DNA of 5,410 bases from JAXJYR01 sp964593515. GTDB taxonomy: Bacteria > Bacillota_I > Bacilli_A > Erysipelotrichales > Erysipelotrichaceae. The DNA is taken from NCBI GenBank assembly GCA_964593515.1, contig CAZQJH010000102.1, forward strand, positions 1 to 5,410, written 5' to 3'. The first letter of the stretch is position 1; every line of letters starts with the position of its first letter. A model generated the notes under the pieces. That model worked only from the letters and a program-made list of their open reading frames with translations. It ran no database searches and was not told the DNA's origin. The position numbers and the translations under genes are program-made. Of the stretch, positions 1 through 5,294 are shown in pieces.

Positions 1-1
1 A

Positions 2-436
2 AATAAGTTAATAAATGTAGAGAAATTTAATTGGTGGAAATATCTAACTAGTAAACCTCAACCATATTTAAATGATATTCATGAAGGAAAGGTTTATTTA
101 CGTCAACCTAAAATGATGATGGAAGTTAATCATCAGGATACATGTTTATTGATTAGTGATGGTTATTATTTAGTTAGTATGGATAAAACTAAACGTTATG
201 CCATTAATAAGGATTTAAAGATTGGTCGTGCTCTTGATAATGATATTATTATTAATAATAATCATGTATCTAATCATCATGCTTGTCTTAATGAAGATGA
301 TTTAGTTTTGACGGATTTAAATTCATCAAATGGAACGAAAGTAAATGGGCAAAAAATTAGTAAAGTAAAGCTAAATGTGGGTGATATTATTTCCTTTGCA
401 CAGGTTCAATACTTTATCGAAAAGGAGGGGTTTTAA
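2..436 (+). CDS. FHA-domain protein, C-terminal part (5' end outside window)
   Basis: The reading frame is open from base 2 without a stop, so this is the C-terminal 144 residues of a longer protein. The internal ATG triplet at 113-121 has no ribosome binding site and is probably not the start. Numbering from base 2, residues about 67-141 form a forkhead-associated (FHA) domain, a phosphothreonine-peptide binding fold. The conserved residues are all present: G75-R76, the S90-x-x-H93 pair, and N110-G111-T112 followed by V114-N115-G116. This suggests a functional binding site. The preceding 66 residues, including an aromatic WWKY stretch, match no domain I recognise. FHA domains are part of T7SSb machinery (EssC carries them N-terminally), and the WXG100 genes that follow support a secretion role. 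A C-terminal FHA does not fit EssC, so the full protein is unidentified. The stop overlaps the next start by one base (TAATG). Confidence 0.85.
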   Translation, partial: NKLINVEKFNWWKYLTSKPQPYLNDIHEGKVYLRQPKMMMEVNHQDTCLLISDGYYLVSMDKTKRYAINKDLKIGRALDNDIIINNNHVSNHHACLNEDDLVLTDLNSSNGTKVNGQKISKVKLNVGDIISFAQVQYFIEKEGF

Positions 437-729
437 TGAAGATTAAAGTTGATATGCAACAACTTAAACAAAGTAGTAAACGTATTGAAGCATATGTTCT
501 TGAGTATGAAAAGACTTATCAACGCCTATATCAACAAGTTGATAACTTAAATGGTTGGCAAGGAGGCGATAAGCAAGCTTTCGTAGAACAAATTCATGGC
601 TTTAAAAGTGATTTTGTGAAGATGAAAGATGTATTAGTGCAATATCAAAATTTCTTAGGAAAGAGTGCTAATGCATATCAAAACCTACTTGAAGATCGCC
701 GCAATCAAGCACGTAAATTAACTAGATAG
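436..729 (+). CDS. WXG100 family protein (EsxA-like), WQG type
   Basis: This 97-aa all-helical protein has the length and layout of WXG100 (ESAT-6-like) proteins, the small helical-hairpin substrates and partners of type VII secretion. Two long amphipathic helices (about 5-36 and 46-88) flank a turn with the signature W41-Q42-G43. The C-terminal export motif YxxxD/E is not met: Y81 is followed by L at +4, with acidic residues only at +5 and +6. The tail is basic (RRNQARKLTR). A strong AAAGGAGG site at 421-428 lies 7 bases before the ATG, and the start overlaps the upstream stop by one base, so translation is probably coupled to the FHA gene. The likely partner is the next gene, which does carry the C-terminal motif. 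The family call is firm; export and pairing are inferred. Confidence 0.92.
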   Translation: MKIKVDMQQLKQSSKRIEAYVLEYEKTYQRLYQQVDNLNGWQGGDKQAFVEQIHGFKSDFVKMKDVLVQYQNFLGKSANAYQNLLEDRRNQARKLTR

Positions 730-742
730 AAAGGAGATTATA

Positions 743-1033
743 ATGGAACAAATTGAAATTAAAGTTGAAGAAGTTCGTAGTAGTGCAAGTGGAATTAAAA
801 AACTTAATGTGGAATTAAAAGATATTCTTCAAAAAGTATCTAAAGAAATGCATGCTTTAAATAGTACTTGGAGTTCACCAGCACAAGAAGCATTATTAAT
901 TAAATTCAAACAATTATTACCAATGTTTGATACGTATGAACAAGTAATTAATCAATATGTTACTTACTTAGAAACGACTTGCGACAGTTATGAATTATTA
1001 GAAAAGCAAATGCAAAATGGTGTACAAGGTTAG
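743..1033 (+). CDS. WXG100-like protein with degenerate WSS turn and YxxxE tail
   Basis: This 96-aa helical protein has WXG100 length and layout. Helices at about 4-39 and 47-90 flank a turn at W43-S44-S45, where the usual glycine is serine. Near the C-terminus Y83-E-L-L-E87 matches the YxxxD/E signal that T7SS substrates present on one subunit of a dimer. The start has an excellent site (AAGGAGAT, 731-738) and follows the WQG gene by 13 bp, so the two are co-expressed and probably form a heterodimer or serve as helical partners for the effector-like protein downstream. It could instead be a member of the LXG-associated small helical proteins (Lap type), which resemble WXG100 but lack the WXG turn. 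A single cysteine, C80, lies just before the export motif. Confidence 0.88.
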   Translation: MEQIEIKVEEVRSSASGIKKLNVELKDILQKVSKEMHALNSTWSSPAQEALLIKFKQLLPMFDTYEQVINQYVTYLETTCDSYELLEKQMQNGVQG

Positions 1034-1223
1034 TCGTTATCAAGAAAAAACCATTAATGAGCGAATTATGTATTTAAACCATCGTTTAAAAGGTTTGTAT
1101 GCTTTAAAAAATGAATTACATGATGCTATCACTGATAATGAATATGAATACGTATGTATTTGTATTGATCATATGGTTAGTTTATGTAAAGAAGAATTAA
1201 TACAACTTAGGAACTGTTTATAA
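1017..1223 (+). CDS. Small helical protein of unknown family, T7SS operon
   Basis: I do not recognise a family. This 68-aa protein is predicted almost wholly helical, with a basic N-terminal half and an acidic middle (NEYEY, 41-45). It has four cysteines in the last third (C47, C49, C57, C67), unusual beside neighbours with few or none. The ATG at 1017 lies inside the last codons of the WXG100-like gene (17-bp overlap) and has no clear ribosome binding site, so translation probably depends on termination of that gene. The next in-frame ATG (1068) also lacks a site. Its stop overlaps the following ATG by one base. The position, between a WXG100-like gene and an LXG-like effector gene, is where T7SSb loci encode small helical targeting partners (Lap proteins) of LXG effectors. 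That role is inferred from place and helicity only. Confidence 0.72.
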   Translation: MVYKVSRYQEKTINERIMYLNHRLKGLYALKNELHDAITDNEYEYVCICIDHMVSLCKEELIQLRNCL

Positions 1224-2086
1224 TGCTTAGAGTATCTTTAAATCAACTTACATCCAGTAAGAATCGCTTAGCTAATTTAAAAGCTTTTTCAAGTATAAGT
1301 CACTTAATGAAAAGTGAATCTCCTTATGTCCAAACAGCGATAAAAATAGTCGATGATAAAGAAAATAAATATCAAGCTCGACAAATCGCATTATATAATC
1401 ATTTAAAGGAAAGTGAAAAACAGTATCGTAAAATTGAACAAAATTTAACTTTATTTGTAATGAGTGGGGATATAACGCCATTTTATCCTCGTTATAATGA
1501 TTATGGTTATAATGTTAAGTTACCTTCATATTTATCATTAGTAGGACTTGTTAATAATGGATTAACGCTAAAAGCTGATGGTTATTATCATTATTATGCT
1601 TATCGAAGTGGGATTGAATCAGCTTATATTAATGGAAATACTTTATTTGGTTTTGGAAATGTTGATGGTGAAGTCAAAACTAATTTTAAAGGATTTTCGA
1701 ATAAGCAATTTGATCCAAACTTAGTTTTATCAGCTGGAGTTGGGGCTAGTTTAGTAGAAGCTAGTGGTGATTTAAAAATAGGTAATAAATATTTTTATGG
1801 ATTAGCTAGTGCTAAAGGTGATGTAATTAGTGGTGATGCGAAAGGAGAAATATCCTTAGAAAAAGATCATTTTGCTTTAAAAGGTGAATTAGGTGCAGCC
1901 TTAGCTAGTGGCGAGATTGAATTTGGTATCTATATTCTAGGAGTAGAATTTAGCTTAAGTGCTCAAGCTAGTTTAGGTTCAATTGGATTAAGTGGTGAAT
2001 TTGAAAAAGGTGATAGTGAAATAACGATTGGTTATAATGGAGCATTATTTGCCGGTGGTGGTTTTAAATTACATATTGATTATTAG
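1223..2086 (+). CDS. LXG-like T7SS effector candidate with glycine-rich beta-repeat C-terminus
   Basis: This 287-aa protein has two clearly different halves. Residues 1-80 are helical and charged, resembling a shortened LXG/WXG-type targeting domain; a typical LXG domain is about 200 residues. Residues about 84-165 are rich in Tyr, Asn and Gly. Residues about 168-282 form loosely repeated glycine/alanine/serine and beta-prone units of 20-27 residues: ASLVEASGDL (175-184), GDVISGDAKGEI (199-210), AALASGEIEF (225-234) and ASLGSIGLSGEF (249-260), then a GGG end at 278-280. There is no signal peptide, no clear membrane helix, no cysteine and no nuclease, NADase or lipase motif that I can see. Similar Gly/Ala beta-repeat tails occur in some T7SS-associated proteins of Bacillota, from general recollection. 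The start overlaps the previous stop (TAATG), with only a weak AGGA site at 1209-1212. The likely role is a secreted, possibly membrane-active or surface protein; its activity is unknown. Confidence 0.82.
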   Translation: MLRVSLNQLTSSKNRLANLKAFSSISHLMKSESPYVQTAIKIVDDKENKYQARQIALYNHLKESEKQYRKIEQNLTLFVMSGDITPFYPRYNDYGYNVKLPSYLSLVGLVNNGLTLKADGYYHYYAYRSGIESAYINGNTLFGFGNVDGEVKTNFKGFSNKQFDPNLVLSAGVGASLVEASGDLKIGNKYFYGLASAKGDVISGDAKGEISLEKDHFALKGELGAALASGEIEFGIYILGVEFSLSAQASLGSIGLSGEFEKGDSEITIGYNGALFAGGGFKLHIDY

Positions 2087-2096
2087 AGGAAAGTTA

Positions 2097-2369
2097 ATGC
2101 GTAAACAAGAAATATATAATATGTTGCCGATTGGTAGTATCATAACTTTAAAAGATGGTCAAAAAAAGATTATGATTTGTGGTCGATTTCAAAAGTCAAT
2201 TAAAAGTGGTAAGAACTACGATTATGCTGCTTGTTTATATCCTGAAGGAGTTATTAAAAGTGATTACTTATTTCTATTTAATCATGAACAAATTGGTACA
2301 ATTTATTATCGTGGTTATGAAGATGAAGAAGAGTCTAAATTCTTACAGGAAATAGTAAAAAGGACATAA
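2097..2369 (+). CDS. DUF4176 family T7SS-associated accessory protein
   Basis: This 90-aa protein fits the DUF4176 pattern as I know it: an N-terminal L10-P-I-G-S-I then a lysine-rich strand, a CGR strand at 28-30, the D42-Y-x-x-C-L-Y-P-E-G block (42-51), F61-N-H-E at 61-64, and a Y-x-G-Y-EDEEE segment at 71-79. The family is cytoplasmic and commonly encoded beside LXG-type effectors in T7SSb loci, where it is thought to act as an accessory or targeting factor; its biochemistry is not well defined. The frame is open further upstream, but ATG 2097 is chosen because AGAGGA (2085-2090) lies 6 bases before it and the earlier ATG (2028) would sit deep in the preceding gene without a site. It starts 10 bp after the effector-like gene and is the last gene before a terminator. 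It could be an immunity protein, but the family match argues against this. Confidence 0.85.
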   Translation: MRKQEIYNMLPIGSIITLKDGQKKIMICGRFQKSIKSGKNYDYAACLYPEGVIKSDYLFLFNHEQIGTIYYRGYEDEEESKFLQEIVKRT

Positions 2370-2377
2370 TCAAACCT

Positions 2378-2407
2378 AAAATCTTCGCTTAAAGCGAGGA
2401 TTTTTTT
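2378..2407 (+). terminator. Intrinsic terminator of the T7SS-type operon
   Basis: A 12-bp stem pairs 2378-2389 (AAAATCTTCGCT) with 2393-2404 (AGCGAGGATTTT). There is one G-T wobble and a TAA loop. A run of seven Ts (2401-2407) overlaps the end of the stem. It begins 8 bp after the stop of the DUF4176 gene and closes the operon. Confidence 0.93.
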
Positions 2408-2424
2408 AGTGGGTGCTCACCTTG

Positions 2425-2454
2425 TAATATTTAAGTTATTGTGATAATATTTAA
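2425..2454. repeat. Direct repeat of TAATATTTAA, 20-bp period
   Basis: Two exact copies of TAATATTTAA lie at 2425-2434 and 2445-2454, start to start 20 bp, about two helical turns. They sit roughly 90-120 bp upstream of the predicted cysE transcription start. This could be a site for a dimeric regulator, or chance in very AT-rich sequence. The same stretch can be read as a weak promoter: TTGTAA at 2422-2427, a 17-bp spacer, and TAATAT at 2445-2450 preceded by TGA. Confidence 0.35.
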
Positions 2455-2506
2455 AAGCACGATTAATAAATACTTATTTTCTCTAATGTTTACTAGGGTA
2501 TATTAA

Positions 2507-2536
2507 TTGACAATAAGATGGTATTTTTGCGATAAT
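2507..2536 (+). promoter_or_regulatory. Sigma-A-type promoter of cysE, extended -10
   Basis: A perfect -35 box TTGACA (2507-2512), an 18-bp spacer and -10 GATAAT (2531-2536, five of six matches) are preceded by TGC (2528-2530), an extended -10. Transcription should begin near 2543, giving a leader of about 45 nt before the chosen cysE start. That is too short for a T-box or a classical riboswitch, so control is more likely at initiation. Confidence 0.8.
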
Positions 2537-2573
2537 AGTATACATGATTAAAAGTAGACATAGAATAGAAAGT

Positions 2574-2580
2574 AAAGGGG
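2574..2580 (+). promoter_or_regulatory. Ribosome binding site fixing the cysE start at 2589
   Basis: AAAGGGG lies 8 bases before ATG 2589, a good spacing. It abuts an out-of-frame ATG at 2581 with no spacing, and lies downstream of the in-frame ATG at 2544. It therefore favours 2589 over both alternatives. Confidence 0.75.
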
Positions 2581-2588
2581 ATGACGTC

Positions 2589-3143
2589 ATGTTTCGTGTT
2601 ATTAAGGATATTAATTATAATTTAAATCGAGTGTTGGAAAATGATCCATCAGCTCATTCAAAATTAGAAGTATTATTGCTTTATCCACATATTAAAGCAT
2701 TGTTTTTTTATCGTATTGCACATTTTTTATATGTTCGTCATTTATATTTTCTAGCAAAATTTGTTTCCAATAGTGGTCGAAATTGGACGGGAATTGAAAT
2801 CCATCCTGGAGCTAAAATTGGACGTGGTTTATTAATCGATCATGGGATGGGAGTTGTCATCGGTGAAACAGCTGTTATCGGTGATGATTGTAATATGTAT
2901 CATGGAGTTACTTTAGGTGGTACAGGAAAAGAAAAAGGGAAACGCCATCCAAGTGTTGGTAATAATGTAATGATTGGAGCAGGAGCTAAATGTTTAGGTA
3001 ATATTACGATTGGGGATAATGCGAAAATTGGTTCTAATGCGGTAGTTATTACTGATGTACCAGCTAATACAACTTTTATTGGATTGGCAGCAAAAGATAA
3101 AAGAATTAAACATAAATATCATATGCAAGGCGATATTGAATAA
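2589..3143 (+). CDS. cysE: Serine O-acetyltransferase CysE
   Basis: This 184-aa cytoplasmic enzyme transfers acetyl from acetyl-CoA to L-serine, giving O-acetylserine for cysteine synthesis. Residues 1-60 form the short helical N-terminal domain, and about 66-165 are left-handed beta-helix hexapeptide repeats. Hallmarks are EIHPGAKIGRG (70-80), the catalytic D84-H85 pair, VVIGETAVIG (89-98) and VTLGGTGKEKGKRHP (107-121), the last lining the serine and CoA site. E70 sits where the E. coli enzyme has an active-site Asp, as is normal in Gram-positive homologues. The length suits the short Bacillota form. The usual GxPA near the end is G165-L-A-A here. The start at 2589 is set by the AAAGGGG site; an in-frame ATG at 2544 would lie on the transcription start itself. 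It is the first gene of a unit with the membrane TPR gene; no cysK or cysS is in view. Confidence 0.96.
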   Translation: MFRVIKDINYNLNRVLENDPSAHSKLEVLLLYPHIKALFFYRIAHFLYVRHLYFLAKFVSNSGRNWTGIEIHPGAKIGRGLLIDHGMGVVIGETAVIGDDCNMYHGVTLGGTGKEKGKRHPSVGNNVMIGAGAKCLGNITIGDNAKIGSNAVVITDVPANTTFIGLAAKDKRIKHKYHMQGDIE

Positions 3144-3160
3144 AGAAAGAAGGAATATGT

Positions 3161-4462
3161 ATGTGGAAGTATGAATGTAAAAAGCATTTATTAATTGTCT
3201 TTGTCGCAATGATTGTTGGAGCAATCTTCATGTGTATAACTGGTAGTGATGTATCAAGTGATGTTATTGCTATGATGGAAACTTCTGGTTTTGAAATGAA
3301 TTTAGAAATGATTACCATGACCACTAATTTATTAAATAGTCCAGTATTTTTAGGAATATGTGGTGCTTTTGCCTTTGGGGGAATTGCTAATGGGGTTTTA
3401 TTATTAATTGCTTTAGCTAGACGTTTTAATATTAATTACTATTATGTATTAATTGTAGTATTGTTATTAAGTAATATTGTTTTCTCTTTAATGGAAATGA
3501 TTGGAAGCTTGACTTTAATTCCAACCATTGTTATTTGTATTTATGGTTGGGCAACAGTACCAAATCGTGAAGCACGCAAGAATTTAAAAGATAGTGAAAA
3601 ACGACCAATAGATGTTTTATTTGATCATTATGATGCTTTATATGGATATGATAAATCATATGAGAAAATGGGTAAACAAGCTGCATTATATCAAATTTTA
3701 GTTTATGCTTTTATTATTATTTCGTTTGCAACTTTAGTTTTAATTTGTATTTTTGTTGATAGTTTATTAATTATCTTTATTGCAACTATTTTATATTTAT
3801 ACTTATATTATCAATTTAATGCTTTTAAAGTTAAAGCTAGCGAAAAAATTTCATTATTATTATATAATGAATGTAATCCCAAAGGGGCAATTAGTGCTAT
3901 TATTGCAATGTCTAAAAGATTACATTTAAATAATATTGCTTTACCACAACAAATGGCTCAAGCTTTCTTATATTTAGAAGAACCTGAATTAGCTATTGAT
4001 ACATTAACTTATTCTAAGTTAGGACGTAAAGATGGTAATGTTGTTTATTATGAATTAATGGCTTTTGCTTATTATCAATTAGGTGATAGTGCAAGTGTTA
4101 AACAATATTTAGAATTATGTAATAAAAAACCTACTGGTGGTTTTGGAATTAAAATCATTAACTTAATGCATGTTCAAGCTAGTGAAGCTATTAGAACTCG
4201 TTTATTAATGATGGAAAAAAACTTTGCCCAAGCAAAAACATTCTTTGCTGCTTCTTTAATGAATTCAAGATATATTTGTTCAAGAGTTGAAGCTAGTTAT
4301 TTCTTAGGATTAATTTGTTTTGTGGATGAAGAGTTTGGATCAGCTCGTAAATATTTTGAATATATTATTCAACATGGTGGAACAATGGCTTATGTTGAAA
4401 AAGCTAAAAAATTTATTGCGAAATTAGATACAATTGACGTACAATTAAATAAAGGAGAATAA
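3161..4462 (+). CDS. Membrane protein with six predicted helices and C-terminal TPR-like domain, unknown function
   Basis: I do not recognise a named family for this 433-aa protein. Hydrophobic segments lie at about 9-27, 61-86, 94-110, 113-132, 177-197 and 200-218. Basic clusters (RR at 87-88, the R/K-rich stretch 136-148, KVKASEK at 223-229) are placed so that the N-terminus, the 133-175 loop and the C-terminal half all face the cytoplasm. Residues about 230-425 are helical with TPR-like spacing of small and aromatic residues in several units, near 266-285, 296-320, 347-366 and 378-406; the clearest is YYELMAFAYYQLGDSASVKQ. TPR arrays bind proteins, so a membrane-anchored scaffold is plausible. 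A GAAGGA-containing site (3149-3154) precedes the ATG, 17 bp after cysE, so the two are co-transcribed. A functional link to cysteine synthesis is not evident from the sequence. Confidence 0.88.
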   Translation: MWKYECKKHLLIVFVAMIVGAIFMCITGSDVSSDVIAMMETSGFEMNLEMITMTTNLLNSPVFLGICGAFAFGGIANGVLLLIALARRFNINYYYVLIVVLLLSNIVFSLMEMIGSLTLIPTIVICIYGWATVPNREARKNLKDSEKRPIDVLFDHYDALYGYDKSYEKMGKQAALYQILVYAFIIISFATLVLICIFVDSLLIIFIATILYLYLYYQFNAFKVKASEKISLLLYNECNPKGAISAIIAMSKRLHLNNIALPQQMAQAFLYLEEPELAIDTLTYSKLGRKDGNVVYYELMAFAYYQLGDSASVKQYLELCNKKPTGGFGIKIINLMHVQASEAIRTRLLMMEKNFAQAKTFFAASLMNSRYICSRVEASYFLGLICFVDEEFGSARKYFEYIIQHGGTMAYVEKAKKFIAKLDTIDVQLNKGE

Positions 4463-4486
4463 AGGAACAATTTGATTGTTCCTTTT
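4461..4486 (+). terminator. Hairpin/probable terminator overlapping the TPR gene stop
   Basis: A perfect 10-bp stem pairs 4461-4470 (AAAGGAACAA) with 4476-4485 (TTGTTCCTTT), with a TTTGA loop. The T run is short (four Ts, then ATTAAAT). The stem starts inside the TAA stop at 4460-4462. It probably ends the cysE unit or attenuates read-through into the sortase gene. It also buries an AAAGGA sequence that could serve as a ribosome binding site. Confidence 0.6.
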
Positions 4487-4496
4487 ATTAAATATT

Positions 4497-5261
4497 ATGA
4501 AAAAAATAATTACCAGAATTATCTTTTTAATTGCTTTAGTAGTTTTTGCTTATAGTGGTTATCAAATAATTGATATTAAGTTAGATAATTATGAAGAAAG
4601 TAAAGAAAAAGATATGCTCTTAGAAGTTAGTAAAATGGATAAAATCGAAAATAAAGAAATAATCGATGAAGAAGAAGTTAAAGATTATGAAATAGATTTT
4701 ACTAAATTATTAGAAATTAATTCGGATATTATCGGATGGATTTATTTACCAGATACTAATATTAACTATCCGATAGTTCAAGGAAGTGATAATGACTTTT
4801 ATTTAACCCATGGTTTTCAAAAAGAATTTAATTATGCAGGAGCTATTTTTATGGATTATCGTAGTAATCCAGATTTCAGCGATAATAATACAGTTATTTA
4901 TGGACATAATATGTGGCATGATACAATGTTTACTCATATTGAGAAAATGAAAGATGAAACCTTCTTTAAAGAACATCCTTATGTTTATATTTATACTAAA
5001 GAAGCAAATTATCGATGTGAAGTAATCAGTATTTATACAACTACTTATCATAGTGATAACTTTGATTTCTTTGTGGATGATGAAAATAGTTATCAAGCAT
5101 ATTTAGACTTAATTCAAAGTAGTAGTGATTTTAAAACGAATGTTGAAGTTAGTGTCGAAGATAAGATTGTATCTTTAGTTACTTGTTCACATGAATATCG
5201 TAATCAATCAAGTGATTTACGTTATTTATTACAAGTTAAGTTAGTAAAAAGTGATACATAA
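4497..5261 (+). CDS. srtB: Class B sortase
   Basis: This 254-aa membrane-anchored cysteine transpeptidase cuts a C-terminal sorting motif in secreted proteins and joins them to peptidoglycan or another acceptor. A membrane anchor at residues 4-21 is followed by a charged linker (30-66). The sortase core follows, with IIGWIYLPDTNINYPIVQG (78-96), typical of class B. The triad is H137 (in YGHNMW), C230 (in LVTC, followed by S-H-E) and R242 (in SSDLRYL). ATG 4497 is taken as the start because it gives a standard MKK-plus-anchor N-terminus, although no ribosome binding site precedes it. An in-frame TTG at 4476 has AAAGGA 9 bases upstream but lies inside the hairpin. No substrate gene with a sorting signal is visible in the window, so the target is unknown; pilin assembly or haem-protein anchoring are the family's known roles. 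Confidence 0.94.
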   Translation: MKKIITRIIFLIALVVFAYSGYQIIDIKLDNYEESKEKDMLLEVSKMDKIENKEIIDEEEVKDYEIDFTKLLEINSDIIGWIYLPDTNINYPIVQGSDNDFYLTHGFQKEFNYAGAIFMDYRSNPDFSDNNTVIYGHNMWHDTMFTHIEKMKDETFFKEHPYVYIYTKEANYRCEVISIYTTTYHSDNFDFFVDDENSYQAYLDLIQSSSDFKTNVEVSVEDKIVSLVTCSHEYRNQSSDLRYLLQVKLVKSDT

Positions 5262-5279
5262 CTAAATCATACATATAAT
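5251..5279 (+). promoter_or_regulatory. Possible promoter for the FtsW-like gene
   Basis: A perfect -10 TATAAT (5274-5279) lies 17 bp from GTGATA (5251-5256), which matches four of six -35 positions. Initiation near 5286 would leave a leader of only about 9 nt before the chosen start, covering just the GGTGA site. It is weakly supported in AT-rich sequence; read-through from the sortase gene is equally possible. Confidence 0.3.
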
Positions 5280-5294
5280 TAAATGGGTGAAAGG

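Noticed and set aside
1272..1481. Minus-strand frame of 69 codons inside the effector-like gene
   Set aside because: It is fully inside a well-supported + strand gene, has no ribosome binding site, and its composition looks like a reverse complement of AT-rich coding sequence.
2028..2096. Longer N-terminus for the DUF4176 protein, beginning at ATG 2028
   Set aside because: It would overlap the effector-like gene by 59 bp, has no ribosome binding site, and adds residues before the point where the family pattern begins; ATG 2097 has a good site.
2411..2420. GGTG/CACC inverted repeat just after the operon terminator
   Set aside because: Four-bp arms around a 2-base loop cannot form a stable hairpin, and no associated T run exists.
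2408..2543. T-box or other riboswitch controlling cysE
   Set aside because: The good promoter at 2507-2536 leaves only about 45 nt of leader, and no T-box core or antiterminator/terminator pair is visible between the operon terminator and cysE.
2581..2625. Out-of-frame ATG at 2581 starting a short frame over the cysE start, as a regulatory leader peptide
   Set aside because: The AAAGGGG site directly abuts this ATG with no spacing, so it cannot serve it, and the encoded peptide shows no cysteine or serine run.
2994..3324. Two overlapping minus-strand frames across the cysE/TPR junction
   Set aside because: They lie opposite conserved cysE sequence and the TPR gene, with no promoter or recognisable domain.
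4434..4463. Promoter for the sortase inside the end of the TPR gene (TTGACG, 18 bp, AATAAA)
   Set aside because: The -10 matches only four of six positions and the start would fall inside the hairpin; too weak to list in this AT-rich sequence.
4803..5096. Minus-strand frame of 97 codons opposite the sortase
   Set aside because: It is antisense to the conserved catalytic region of the sortase; isoleucine- and histidine-rich low-complexity translation indicates a shadow.
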